Assembly (NCBI GenBank): GCA_021325435.1
Contig: JAJPHE010000055.1
Coordinates: 1 to 49,905 of the forward strand
Origin: Actinomycetota bacterium
GTDB taxonomy: Bacteria; Actinomycetota; Acidimicrobiia; Acidimicrobiales; JAJPHE01
Direction of reading: 5' to 3'
DNA: 49,905 bases
Shown: positions 6,805 through 15,523 of the stretch, in pieces
Layout: each line of letters begins with the position of its first letter
Numbering within the stretch: position 1 is the stretch's first letter
Notes under the pieces: generated by a model
The model's database searches: none
Told to the model about the DNA's origin: nothing
The model's input: only the letters and a program-made list of their open reading frames with translations
Program-made: the position numbers and the translations under genes

Positions 6805-9800
6805 ATGGCTCTGGATCGTTGGCCGGTGCTGCGTCAGCTTCGAGGTGAGGACCGGCTGGGCCGGGGCGCCGCCGTCAAGTCCGAGCGCTCGGAGGGGCTG
6901 ACCCCCCGAACGAGCTCGGCCGACGAAGTGGTCAAGTCAATCTGTCCCTACTGCGCCGTCGGCTGCGCCCAGAACGTGTACGTGAAAGATGGCCGGGTCG
7001 TGCACATCGAGGGCGACCCGGACTCGCCGGTCAGCCGGGGCCGGCTCTGCCCGAAGGGATCGGCCAGCCTGCAGCTGACGACGGGCGAGGCCCGGCTCCA
7101 CAAGGTCCTGTACCGCCGGCCTCACGGGACCGACTGGGAGGAGCTCGAGCTCGACCGGGCCATGGACATGGTCGCCGACCGCGTCCTCAAGACCAGGAGC
7201 GAGACCTTCGAGTGGGAAGACGGCGAGGGAGCCCGGCTGCGCCGGACCCTGGGGATCGCCAGCCTGGGCGGCGCCACGCTGGACAACGAAGAGAACTACC
7301 TGATGAAGAAGCTGTACACGGCCCTCGGGGCCATACAGATCGAGAACCAGGCCCGCATCTGACACTCCTCCACCGTTCCCAGTTTGGGGACATCGTTCGG
7401 CCGGGGCGGAGCCACCACCTTCCAGCAGGACCTCCAGAACTCCGACTGCATCGTCATCGAAGGCTCCAATATGGCCGAGTGCCACCCGGTGGGGTTCCAG
7501 TGGGTCATGGAGGCCAAGGCCCGGGGGGCGACGGTCATCCACGTCGACCCTCGCTACACCCGAACCAGCGCCCTCGCTGACGTCCACGTTCCGTTGCGGG
7601 CCGGCACGGACATCGCCTTCCTCGGGGGCATCATCAACTACGTCTTCGAGCACGAGAAGTACTTCCGTGAGTATCTCGTCTCGTACACCAACGCCACCAC
7701 CATCATCAACGATCGGTACCTCGACACCGAGGACCTCGACGGCGTCTTCTCGGGCCTCGACCGTGAGAACCGCACCTACGACTTCCACACCTGGCAGTAC
7801 GAGGGCATGGAGGTGCAGGCCGCCTCCGGCCAGCGCGACGAGCAGTACCAGGACCGCGCCGGCGGGGGAGGAACGGTCCGCCACGCCGCCCGGGGCGAGT
7901 CGCACGGGTCCGGTGGCGCCGCCATCAGCGGAGACCCCGAGCACGACCCGGAGATGCTCCACACCAGGTGCGTGTTCCAGGTGGTGAAGCGCCACTTCGC
8001 CCGCTACACACCGGCGGTGGTGGAGGAGATCTGTGGCGTCCCCCAGGACCTGTTCCTGAAGGTCTGTGAGGCGGTCACCTCCAATTCGGGGCGAGACCGC
8101 ACGACCGCTTTCGTCTACGCCGTCGGGTGGACCCAGCACACGGTGGGGGTGCAGTACATCCGGACCGCGGCCATCCTGCAGCTCCTGCTGGGCAACATCG
8201 GCCGGCCGGGTGGAGGGATCATGGCTCTCCGGGGCCACGCCAGCATCCAGGGGTCCACGGACATCCCCACCTTGTTCAACCTGCTGCCGGGCTACATCCC
8301 GATGCCTCACGCCCACGAGCACGAGTCGCTCGATGCCTTCATCGAGGCCGACGCGCCGGACAAGGGCTACTGGGGCAACATGAGGGCCTACACCGTCAGT
8401 CTGCTCAAGGCCTGGTGGGGAGCATCGGCCACCGACGAGAATGACTTCTGCTTCGACTACCTGCCCCGCCTGACGGGCAGTCACAGCACCTATGAGACGG
8501 TGCTGGCCCAGATGGACGGCTCCTGCAAGGGCTACTTCATCGTGGGCGAGAACCCGGCGGTGGGTTCGGCCAACGCCAGGATGCAGCGACTGGGTATGGC
8601 CAAGCTCGACTGGCTGGTCGTGCGCGACTTCTCCCTGATCGAGTCGGCCACGTGGTGGAAGGACGGGCCGGAGATCGAGAGCGGCGAGCTGCGCACCGAG
8701 GACATCCCCACCGAGGTCTTCTTCTTCCCGGCCGCGGCCCACACCGAGAAGAACGGCAGCTTCACCAACACCCAGCGGATGCTGCAGTGGCATTTCATGG
8801 CCCACGAGCCCGAGGGCGCCGCCCGCAGCGACCTGTGGTTCTACTACCACCTCGGTCGGATCATCCGGCAGAAGCTGGCCGGCTCCGCCGATCCCATGGA
8901 TCGGCCGGTGCTCGATCTGACCTGGGACTACCCGACCGAGGGGTCGATCGAGGAGCCGAGCGCCGAGGCGGTGCTGGCCGAGATCAACGGTTGGGACCCC
9001 GAGGGGCGCCCCCTCGCGTCCTACCAGCAGCTGAAGGACGACGGGTCGACCTCCTGTGGGTGCTGGATCTACTGCGGCGTCTACGCCGACGGGGTCAACC
9101 AGGCCGCCCGGCGCAAGCCCTGGCATGAGCAGAACTGGGTGGCGAACGAGTGGGGCTGGGCCTGGCCCGCCAACCGGCGCATCCTCTACAACCGGGCCTC
9201 GGCCGACCCGGACGGCAAGCCGTGGAGCGAACGCAAGGCCCTGGTGTGGTGGGACGAGGAGAAGGCAGAGTGGGCGGGCCACGACATCGCCGACTTCTCT
9301 TCGACCAAGCCACCCGGGTACCGGCCCCCCGAGGGGGCGACCGCCGAGGACGCGATCTCCGGCACCGACCCGTTCGTGATGCAGCCCGACGGCAAGGGTT
9401 GGCTGTTCGTGCCTTCGGGCCTGACCGACGGGCCGTTGCCGACCCACTACGAGCCCCAGGACTCGCCGTTCCGCAACCCCCTGTACCGCCAGCAGCGCAA
9501 CCCGGTCCGCCAGGTCTTCAAGCGCAAGGAGAATCGTTACCACCCCGACCCGGAGTCGCCGGGCTCGGACGTCTTCCCATACGTCGTGACCACCTACCGG
9601 CTGACCGAGCACCACACGGCCGGAGGCATGACCAGGTGGCTGCCCTACCTGTCCGAGCTCCAGCCGGAGTTCTTCTGCGAGGTCTCCCCGGAGCTGGCGG
9701 CCGAGCGAGGGCTGGAGCATATGGGTTGGGCCACGGTGGTCACCGCCCGCAACGTCATCGAGGCCCGGGTCATGGTGACCGAGAGGATGACCCCGTTGAC

Positions 9801-10050
9801 GGTGCAGGGCCGCACCGTGCACCAGATCGGTCTGCCGTACCACTGGGGCCCGAACGGGTACTCGACCGGAGACGCGGCCAACGAGCTGGTCGGCCTCAGC
9901 CTCGACCCCAACGTCCACATCCAGGAGGCGAAGGCCTTCACCGCCGACATCCGCCCCGGTCGCCGCCCCCGTGGGCCCGGCCGGGGCGCCCTGGTCGAGG
10001 AGTACCAGCGCCGGGCCGGTATCGGCGAGGAGACGGGGATGGCGATATGA
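6805..10050 (+). CDS. fdhA: Selenocysteine-containing formate dehydrogenase, catalytic (alpha) subunit
   Basis: One gene of 1,081 residues in which the TGA at 7360-7362 is read as selenocysteine (residue 186). Protein similarity to FdnG/FdoG-type enzymes runs without a break across the TGA: NQARI-Sec-HSSTVPSLGTSFGRG, where the E. coli enzymes have a Sec after QAR(V). An N-terminal 4Fe-4S ligand set is visible (Cys47, Cys50, Cys54, Cys82), then molybdopterin-binding regions and a C-terminal MGD-binding domain. It oxidises formate to CO2 at a Mo/W-bis-MGD site coordinated by Sec. An AGGAGGAG ribosome site precedes the ATG. No twin-arginine signal is present. A Gly-rich insertion lies near residues 346-385. 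Stop overlaps the next gene (ATGA). Sec decoding needs selA, selB, selC and selD elsewhere in the genome. Confidence 0.93.
7360..7362 (+). other. In-frame UGA selenocysteine codon
   Basis: The TGA is in the same frame as both flanking coding segments; the upstream part ends and the downstream part begins with conserved formate dehydrogenase sequence, at exactly the alignment position where FdnG/FdhF-type enzymes carry Sec or Cys as Mo ligand. Standard gene callers would call two ORFs, 6805-7362 and 7384-10050. Confidence 0.92.
7375..7391 (+). promoter_or_regulatory. Candidate bacterial SECIS hairpin
   Basis: GTTCCC (7375-7380) pairs with GGGGAC (7386-7391), one G-U pair, closing a 5-base AGTTT loop. 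The loop starts 18 nt after the UGA, has a GU in its first bases, and lies within the coding sequence, all as expected for the stem-loop bound by SelB in bacteria such as E. coli fdhF. Base pairing is read by eye; no folding was computed. Confidence 0.7.
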
Positions 10051-10937
10051 CCTTGACGGAGCTGCTGAGGACCGCCGGCGGCGACCCGGCGACGAATGCC
10101 GGCTACCGCGACCACCCACCCCGGATGGGCTTTTTCACCGACACGTCGGTTTGCATCGGCTGCAAGGCGTGCGAGGTGGCCTGCAAGGAGTGGAACCACG
10201 TGCCCGAGGACGGCCTGGAGCTCACCGGCATGTCCTACGACAACACCCAGGGGCTGGGGGCGGACACCTGGCGGCACGTGGCCTTCATCGAGCAGCGAAA
10301 GCAGCTCGGGAGCCAGGAGCCGGGCGTCTTCCACGACGGGCGGAACGGGAGCACGGCCGGCGGGTCGAGCCAGCTGCGCTGGCTGATGGCCTCGGACGTG
10401 TGCAAGCACTGCACCGAGGCCGCCTGTCTCGACGTGTGCCCCACCGGGTCTCTGTTCCGCACCGAGTTCGGGACGGTCGTGGTCCAGGAGGACATCTGCA
10501 ACGGGTGCGGCTATTGCATCCCGGCCTGCCCCTACGGGGTGATCGACCAGCGCAAGGGCGACGGCCGGGCCTGGAAGTGCACCCTGTGCTACGACCGGCT
10601 GTCGGTGGGGATGGAGCCGGCCTGCGCCCAGGCGTGCCCGACGGACTCCATCCAGTTCGGCGTGCTCGACGAGCTGCGCCAGCGGGCGGCCGCCCGGGTG
10701 GGCCAGCTGCGCGATGCCGGGGTCGCCGACGCCCGCCTCTACGGCCACGACCCCGACGATGGAGTCGGCGGGGACGGGGCGTTCTTCCTACTGCTCGACG
10801 AGCCCGAGGTGTACGGCCTGCCGCCTGATCCCGTGGTGACCACCCGTGACCTTCCGGCCATGTGGCGCCACGCCGCCATCGCCGCCGCCAGCCTGGCCGC
10901 TGGTGTGGCCGCCACGTTCCTGGGCCGGCGTCCATGA
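10047..10937 (+). CDS. fdhB: Formate dehydrogenase iron-sulfur (beta) subunit, FdnH/HybA-like
   Basis: 296 residues with four 4Fe-4S cysteine groups: C36/C39/C42/C46, C119/C122/C127/C131, C151/C154/C157/C161 and C178/C181/C193/C197. This wires electrons from the catalytic subunit to the membrane subunit. The final ~20 residues form one hydrophobic helix (AAIAAASLAAGVAATFL) ending in RRP, a likely membrane anchor as in FdnH. Its ATG overlaps the stop of the alpha subunit and its stop overlaps the start of the membrane subunit, so the three are translationally coupled. An open frame extends upstream to 9150 on the same strand but that part is a shadow of the alpha subunit. Confidence 0.92.
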   Translation: MTLTELLRTAGGDPATNAGYRDHPPRMGFFTDTSVCIGCKACEVACKEWNHVPEDGLELTGMSYDNTQGLGADTWRHVAFIEQRKQLGSQEPGVFHDGRNGSTAGGSSQLRWLMASDVCKHCTEAACLDVCPTGSLFRTEFGTVVVQEDICNGCGYCIPACPYGVIDQRKGDGRAWKCTLCYDRLSVGMEPACAQACPTDSIQFGVLDELRQRAAARVGQLRDAGVADARLYGHDPDDGVGGDGAFFLLLDEPEVYGLPPDPVVTTRDLPAMWRHAAIAAASLAAGVAATFLGRRP

Positions 10938-11956
10938 CCCCGCCCGAGGTGACCCGCCAAGGCGTGGCCAACCCGAGGCCCGGGCGTCAGGCGCCGACGG
11001 GCGGGCGCCGGGGCGGAGCCGAGGCCGCCATGGTCCCCGAGGCGACCTTCGACTCCTATTACGGCAAGCCGGTGATCAACCAGCCGGTGTGGGAGAGCCC
11101 GGACATCCCCGGCTACTTCTACTTCGGCGGGCTGGCCGGGGCGTCGTCGGTGATGGCGGCGGCGGCCGAGGCCAGCCGCCGGCCCCGGCTGGCCCGAGCG
11201 TCCAAGCTGGCCGCCGCCGGCGGGCTGGGGTTGTCTCTGCTGGGGTTGATCCACGACCTCGGGCGTCCGGAGCGGTTCCTCAACATGCTCAGGGTCTTCA
11301 AGCCGACGTCGCCCATGAGCGTCGGCTCGTGGCTGCTCAGCATCTACGGCCCCCTGGCCGTGGCGGCGGCCGGCAGCGAGGTCACCGGCTGGTTCCCCCG
11401 GGCCGGCACGGCCGCGGCGTTCGGTGCCGCTCTTGTCGGGCCGGCGGTGGCGTCCTACACCGGCGTCCTGGTGGCCGACACGGCCGTCCCCGCCTGGCAC
11501 GAGGGCCACCGCGAGATGCCCTACGTGTTCGTCAGCTCGGCGGCGGTGGCCGCCGCCGGCGCCGGGCTCCTCTCCGCTCCTGTGGCGGAGAACGCTCCGG
11601 CCCGCCGCATGGCGGCCATCGGGGTGGCCGGCGAGCTGGCCGGCTCCGCCCTGATGGAGAGGAGGATGGGCCTGGTCGCCGAGCCCTACCGGCGAGGCAA
11701 GGCCGGGGCCCTGGTGCGGGCCGGGCAGGGCCTCGCGGTGGTCGGGGCGGCCGGCGCCGCCCTCGCCGGCCGACGAAGCCGGCTGGCGGCGGCGCTGTCG
11801 GGGCTCGCCCTCATGGTCGGATCGGCCTGCACCAAGTGGGGGATCTTCGAAGCGGGGCTGGCCTCGGCCCGAGACCCCCGCTACACGGTGGTGCCCCAAC
11901 GCCAGCGAGCGGGGACGGTGGGCGAGCACAGGACAGGCCAGCCACCGCCCGGTTGA
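10934..11956 (+). CDS. nrfD: NrfD/PsrC-like membrane subunit of the formate dehydrogenase
   Basis: 340 residues. After a soluble N-terminus (containing YYGKPVINQPVWESPD, as in NrfD-type formate dehydrogenase partners) there are about eight hydrophobic helices, with PGYFYFGGLAG opening the first and a LGLIHDLGRPERFLNM loop after the second. These proteins carry no heme; they exchange electrons with menaquinone. This replaces the cytochrome b gamma subunit (FdnI) of the E. coli complex. ATG at 10934 overlaps the beta-subunit stop (ATGA); the longer open frame from 10862 is not needed. The operon ends here; the next gene starts 41 nt later and is unrelated. Confidence 0.87.
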   Translation: MTPPEVTRQGVANPRPGRQAPTGGRRGGAEAAMVPEATFDSYYGKPVINQPVWESPDIPGYFYFGGLAGASSVMAAAAEASRRPRLARASKLAAAGGLGLSLLGLIHDLGRPERFLNMLRVFKPTSPMSVGSWLLSIYGPLAVAAAGSEVTGWFPRAGTAAAFGAALVGPAVASYTGVLVADTAVPAWHEGHREMPYVFVSSAAVAAAGAGLLSAPVAENAPARRMAAIGVAGELAGSALMERRMGLVAEPYRRGKAGALVRAGQGLAVVGAAGAALAGRRSRLAAALSGLALMVGSACTKWGIFEAGLASARDPRYTVVPQRQRAGTVGEHRTGQPPPG

Positions 11957-11997
11957 CGCCGTCGTTTGTCGCCCAGCCCAGCGGGTAAGCGTCGGGC

Positions 11998-13047
11998 ATG
12001 GAGGCCTCACGCAAGGTAGCGGTTGTCACCGGCGCGTCGGCGGGGGTCGGCCGGGCCTGCGCCATCCGCTTCGCCGAGGAAGGCTTCGACGTCGGGTTGG
12101 TCGCCCGGGGAGAGGCGGGTTTGGAAGGGGCGGCCAAGGAGGTGGAGGCCGCCGGCGGCCGAGCGCTGTGCCTGCCCACCGACGTCAGCCGGTTCGACGA
12201 GGTGGACCGGGCCGGGTCTCGGGTGGAGGAGGAGCTCGGGCCCATCGACGTCTGGGTGAACAACGCCATGACCACCGCCTTCGCCCCCTTCTGGGAGATG
12301 GAGCCCGACGAGTTCCGCCGGGCGGTGGAGGTGACCTTCCTGGGTCAGGTGTGGGGTACCCGGGCGGCCCTCGACCGGATGCGCCCCCGCGACCGGGGGA
12401 CGATCGTCAACGTGGGATCGGCCCTGGCCTTTCTCGGCATCCCGCTGCAGTCGGCGTACTGCTCGTCGAAGTTCGCCGCCCGCGGCTTCTTCGAGTCGGT
12501 GCGGGCCGAGCTGATCCACGAGGGCAGCCACATCCGCATGTCCATGGTCCACCTGCCGGCGGTCAACACCACCCAGTTCGACTGGTGCAAGAGCGTGTTC
12601 GACAAGCATCCTCAGCCGGTCCCCCCGATCTACCAGCCCGAGGTTCCCGCCAAGTTCATCGTCGAGGCGGCCCTCGACGGCAGGAGGGCGAAGGTGGTGG
12701 GCTCCTGGAACAAGCTGCTGGTGGCGGCGTCCAAGGTCATGCCCGCCGTCGGCAACCAGTACGCGGCGATCGGGGCGTGGGAGACCCAGCTGTCCGACCG
12801 ACCCGCCGGCCCCGACCGCCCGGTCAACCTCTGGGAGCCGGTCGACTCCTCCTCGGACCACGGCTACCACGGCATCTTCGACGACAAGGCGGGGGGCTTC
12901 CTCGACCCTCAGTTCCTCCGCAGCCTGCCCCAGACGGCCCAGAAGTTCGTGCGGGCGTTGGGGATGACCGCACGCGAGAAGGCCAACCGCATCTCTGGCC
13001 GCTCAGCGTCGGGTCAGGAGCACAACCTCTCGAACAGCCGCTCGTAG
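11998..13047 (+). CDS. Short-chain dehydrogenase/reductase
   Basis: 349 residues. The nucleotide-binding motif TGASAGVG (11-18), NNA at the strand-4 end, and the catalytic YCSSK Tyr/Lys pair are intact, giving a classical NAD(P)-dependent oxidoreductase. The protein is about 100 residues longer than a minimal SDR; the C-terminal extension (WETQLSDRPAGPDRPVNLWEP and on) is the form seen in a group of actinobacterial and cyanobacterial SDRs of unknown substrate. It follows the formate dehydrogenase operon by 41 nt on the same strand but has no evident role in it. The last 34 nt overlap the convergent glycosyltransferase gene. Confidence 0.88.
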   Translation: MEASRKVAVVTGASAGVGRACAIRFAEEGFDVGLVARGEAGLEGAAKEVEAAGGRALCLPTDVSRFDEVDRAGSRVEEELGPIDVWVNNAMTTAFAPFWEMEPDEFRRAVEVTFLGQVWGTRAALDRMRPRDRGTIVNVGSALAFLGIPLQSAYCSSKFAARGFFESVRAELIHEGSHIRMSMVHLPAVNTTQFDWCKSVFDKHPQPVPPIYQPEVPAKFIVEAALDGRRAKVVGSWNKLLVAASKVMPAVGNQYAAIGAWETQLSDRPAGPDRPVNLWEPVDSSSDHGYHGIFDDKAGGFLDPQFLRSLPQTAQKFVRALGMTAREKANRISGRSASGQEHNLSNSRS

Positions 13048-14030
13048 CGGTCGACCATGGTCTCGGCCGAGTAGTGCTCGGCCACGTGGTCGCGACAGCG
13101 CTGCGGCGAGAGCCGGTCGAGGTGGGCGAGGGCCTCGGCCATCTCCTCCACGGTGTCGCGTAGATATCCGGTCTCGCCGTCAATCACCAGCTCGCGGGCT
13201 GCTCCCAGCGGTCGGGTGACAACGGGGGTGCCACAGGCCATGGCCTCGGTCATCACCAGACCGAACGGTTCCTCCCACTGGATCGGGAAGACCATGGCCC
13301 GGGCCCGCGAGACGATGTCGGCCACCTGTTCGTGGGGCAGCTCCTCCAGCACCTCTTCCTCGCCAGTGAGGAAGGGGGCCACCCGTTCGTCCCAGTAGGC
13401 GCGCTCGGTCGACTCGGCCCGCTTGACCACCATGACGAGACGCATGCCGGCTCGTCGGGCGACCTCCACCGCCTGCTCCGGTCCCTTCTCCGGGTTCGAC
13501 CGGCCGACGAAGACGACGAAGTCCTCCTTGTCGGAGCGGAACGGGTGGGTGTCGAGCGCCGTCCCGTTGGGGATCACCGCCTCGTAGTCGACGGCCGGAT
13601 TGAGCGACTTCTGGGTCTCGCTGATCGCCACCAGGTGCACCCGCCGATGAACGCGGCTGTAGTAGCGGCGGGACGGCTCGGTCCACGGGCCGTGGAGGGT
13701 GTGCACCACCCGGTGTCGATCCAAGGCGACCGCCAGCGCCGTCCCCTGCAGGGTGTGGTCGTGGACGATGTCGAACTCGCGCTCGCCGAGATAGACGTCG
13801 AGGACGTGGCTCAGTGCCAGGAACTCGTCGCCGATGTGCTCCGGCCCCGGGGCGGCGGCCAGGGGCGAGCGCAGCTCGCCGCCGGTCTCCGAGTCGCTGC
13901 TGGCGAAGAGGATGACTTCGTGGCCCCGTTGGCCCAGCCCCTCGGCGAGGGCAGCAATGACCTGTTCGATGCCCCCGTATCCCTTCGGCGGAACCGCCAG
14001 GAAGGGGGGTGCAACCAGGGCGATCCGCAT
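13014..14030 (-). CDS. Glycosyltransferase family 4
   Basis: 338 residues with a GT-B fold pattern: N-terminal PPKGYGGIEQVIAALAEGL, HDHTLQGT, then VVFVGRSNPEKGPEQAVEVA at the interdomain linker and EEPFGLVMTEAMACGTPVV, the E-x7-E donor-site motif of family GT4 retaining enzymes. It likely transfers a sugar from a nucleotide donor to a lipid or polysaccharide acceptor at the cytoplasmic face. It is the last of four minus-strand genes that follow the fluoride riboswitch, 46 nt after the flavin reductase-like gene; whether it is read from the riboswitch transcript is unknown. Acceptor unknown. Its end overlaps the SDR by 34 nt. Confidence 0.87.
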   Translation of the reverse strand: MRIALVAPPFLAVPPKGYGGIEQVIAALAEGLGQRGHEVILFASSDSETGGELRSPLAAAPGPEHIGDEFLALSHVLDVYLGEREFDIVHDHTLQGTALAVALDRHRVVHTLHGPWTEPSRRYYSRVHRRVHLVAISETQKSLNPAVDYEAVIPNGTALDTHPFRSDKEDFVVFVGRSNPEKGPEQAVEVARRAGMRLVMVVKRAESTERAYWDERVAPFLTGEEEVLEELPHEQVADIVSRARAMVFPIQWEEPFGLVMTEAMACGTPVVTRPLGAARELVIDGETGYLRDTVEEMAEALAHLDRLSPQRCRDHVAEHYSAETMVDRYERLFERLCS

Positions 14031-14076
14031 TGGTTCTTCCTGCCCTCCCGGGTCCCGGGCCGAACCACGCCCCCCC

Positions 14077-14565
14077 TCAGGGGTCGTGGCCGGGCTCCAG
14101 GTCCTTGACGGCTTGGTAGCCGAGCTGCCCCGGCCAGCGGTCGGCGGCGTGGTCCTCCACCGGTTCTAGCAGGAATCCGGTGTGGTCGCCGTCGAACCGC
14201 TTCTCCAGCACCCGCCCGACGAACCAGCGACCGCAATCCTCGAGCACCGGCACGCCCCCGGCTGCGGGCCGCCACCGGCACCGGTGGAACTTGTCCGCGT
14301 CGTCGCCCGTAACCGCCCCGAACAGCTCGGCCAGCGGACGGTCCGCGGCTGAGAGCCAGTGGACGCCGAGGTGGGAGCACCGCAGGGCGATGTCGTGGGT
14401 GTGGTTGGCCTGCGAGATCCACACCGACACCCGCGGGGGGTGAATGCTGCACTGGGAGGCGAAGCCGACCAGGCACCCGCTGGGCTGACCCTCGAGACAG
14501 CAGGTGACCACGGTCATCGGGTAGTCGAGGTCGGCGACCACCGCGCCAAATTCACTGGTCACCAC
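14077..14565 (-). CDS. Flavin reductase-like (FMN-binding split-barrel) protein
   Basis: About 162 residues. The DYPMTVVTCCLEGQPSGCLVGF start, the PPRVSVWISQANHTHD segment and SHLGVHWLSAADRPLAELFG are the hallmark strands of flavin reductase domain (DIM6/NTAB) proteins, which bind FMN or F420. Proteins of this family reduce FMN for partner oxygenases, or act as F420-dependent reductases. I use the GTG at 14565 because the upstream extension runs back into crcB; a TTG at 14595 is an alternative. It lies 44 nt after the second crcB gene on the same strand. Function in fluoride response is not established. Confidence 0.75.
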   Translation of the reverse strand: MVTSEFGAVVADLDYPMTVVTCCLEGQPSGCLVGFASQCSIHPPRVSVWISQANHTHDIALRCSHLGVHWLSAADRPLAELFGAVTGDDADKFHRCRWRPAAGGVPVLEDCGRWFVGRVLEKRFDGDHTGFLLEPVEDHAADRWPGQLGYQAVKDLEPGHDP

Positions 14566-14609
14566 TTGGTATTGCCCGACCCGGCGGCGGATCAAGCGTC
14601 CGGTGACGA

Positions 14610-14981
14610 TCAGGCCCGCAGCGCTGCCACCAAGCCCAACCCCCCGGCGGCCAGGCTCGCGGCCAGATTGGCGAAAGTGAAGGAGGCGGACACGGCGGGC
14701 GACCCTTCCTCGGCCAGCCGCACCGTCTCCCACGCCGCCGTGCTCCACGTGGTCATGCCGCCGCAGAACCCGGTGCCGATGACGGCCTGGGCCCCGCTCG
14801 ACCCGGCATGACGCAGGACCACGCCGGCCACCACGCCGAGGATGAACGAGCCGATGACGTTCACCGTCAGGGTGCCGAACGGGAACAACCCCGATGCCCG
14901 GTCCTGGACCCAGCCGTCCAGGAGGTAGCGCGACACCGCCCCGGCCGCCCCGGCCAGCCCGACCGCTAGCGCCAGAGCCAA
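14610..14981 (-). CDS. crcB: CrcB/Fluc fluoride channel subunit (second of pair)
   Basis: About 123 residues, four hydrophobic helices. The conserved Fluc core is visible: GAAGAVSRYLL, GTLTVNVIGSFILG (Asn and Gly of the pore) and GFCGGMTTWSTAAWE, the T/S-lined track with the central sodium-site region. Fluc forms dual-topology dimers that export fluoride through the cytoplasmic membrane. I choose the TTG at 14981, with GGAGGG upstream, because it gives the normal family length; it overlaps the first crcB gene by 16 nt. Together with the neighbouring copy it is likely a heterodimeric channel, as in many Gram-positive bacteria. Confidence 0.9.
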   Translation of the reverse strand: MALALAVGLAGAAGAVSRYLLDGWVQDRASGLFPFGTLTVNVIGSFILGVVAGVVLRHAGSSGAQAVIGTGFCGGMTTWSTAAWETVRLAEEGSPAVSASFTFANLAASLAAGGLGLVAALRA

Positions 14982-15499
14982 CCGGCCCTCCGCCGGTCGA
15001 AGGCCCGGGCGGTGAGGATCCCGGTCCAGGCCACGGCCACCCCGGCGAAGACCGTCATGCCGACATAGGCCGCCGCCGTCGCCCCGTGCCCTCCACGAAC
15101 GAGCAGGTCCGACTCGACGGCCAGGCTGGACATCGTCGTCCAGGCGCCCAGCACGCCGACACAGAGGAAGGGCCGGAGGTAGCGGGCCGGGCGCACCCGC
15201 TCGAGCAGGACGGTGAGGATGAAGCCGAGCAGGAAGGCGCCCGAGGTGTTGATGGCGAAGGTCGCCCACGGGAGATGGCCCGGGGCCGGCTTCCAGGCCA
15301 GCTCGAGGCCGTAGCGCCCGAGGGTGCCGAGGAACCCGCCGACGGCGATGGCGCCCAGGACGTCGTGCTGGCGGGCCCGGCGGACATGGGCGACGGGCCG
15401 GTGGGTGAGCGCCGGCTCGGCCGGATCGTCGGGGGCGAGGTCAGGGTCGACGGGCAGGCGCTCGTCGTGGTGCTCCCAACGGTGTCGGCGTGGCTCCAT
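14966..15499 (-). CDS. crcB: CrcB/Fluc fluoride channel subunit (first of pair)
   Basis: 177 residues: an N-terminal hydrophilic extension of about 45 residues, then the four-helix Fluc core with GGFLGTLGRYGLE, FAINTSGAFLLGF and CVGVLGAWTTMSSLAVE. The ATG at 15499 has AGGAG upstream. Starts 25 nt after the 3' end of a fluoride riboswitch, giving strong context for the function as a fluoride exporter. The gene overlaps the second copy by 16 nt (translational coupling). The charged N-terminal extension, rich in His/Arg/Asp, is unusual for the family. Confidence 0.92.
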   Translation of the reverse strand: MEPRRHRWEHHDERLPVDPDLAPDDPAEPALTHRPVAHVRRARQHDVLGAIAVGGFLGTLGRYGLELAWKPAPGHLPWATFAINTSGAFLLGFILTVLLERVRPARYLRPFLCVGVLGAWTTMSSLAVESDLLVRGGHGATAAAYVGMTVFAGVAVAWTGILTARAFDRRRAGWLWR

Positions 15500-15523
15500 A
15501 TCTGCTCCTGAACGGTCTCCAGT

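Noticed and set aside
7360-7384. UGA as a true stop, making fdhA a pseudogene
   Set aside because: Conserved protein sequence continues in the same frame at the known Sec site, and both halves retain the family's functional segments.
6937-10119. Minus-strand ORF of 1,060 codons
   Set aside because: It is the antisense shadow of the formate dehydrogenase genes; composition (Gly/Arg/Val-rich, no motif) is typical of GC-rich antisense frames.
10846-11988. Second plus-strand frame over the NrfD gene
   Set aside because: The NrfD frame has hydrophobic helices and an ATGA coupling with fdhB; the other frame is Arg/Gly-rich without helices.
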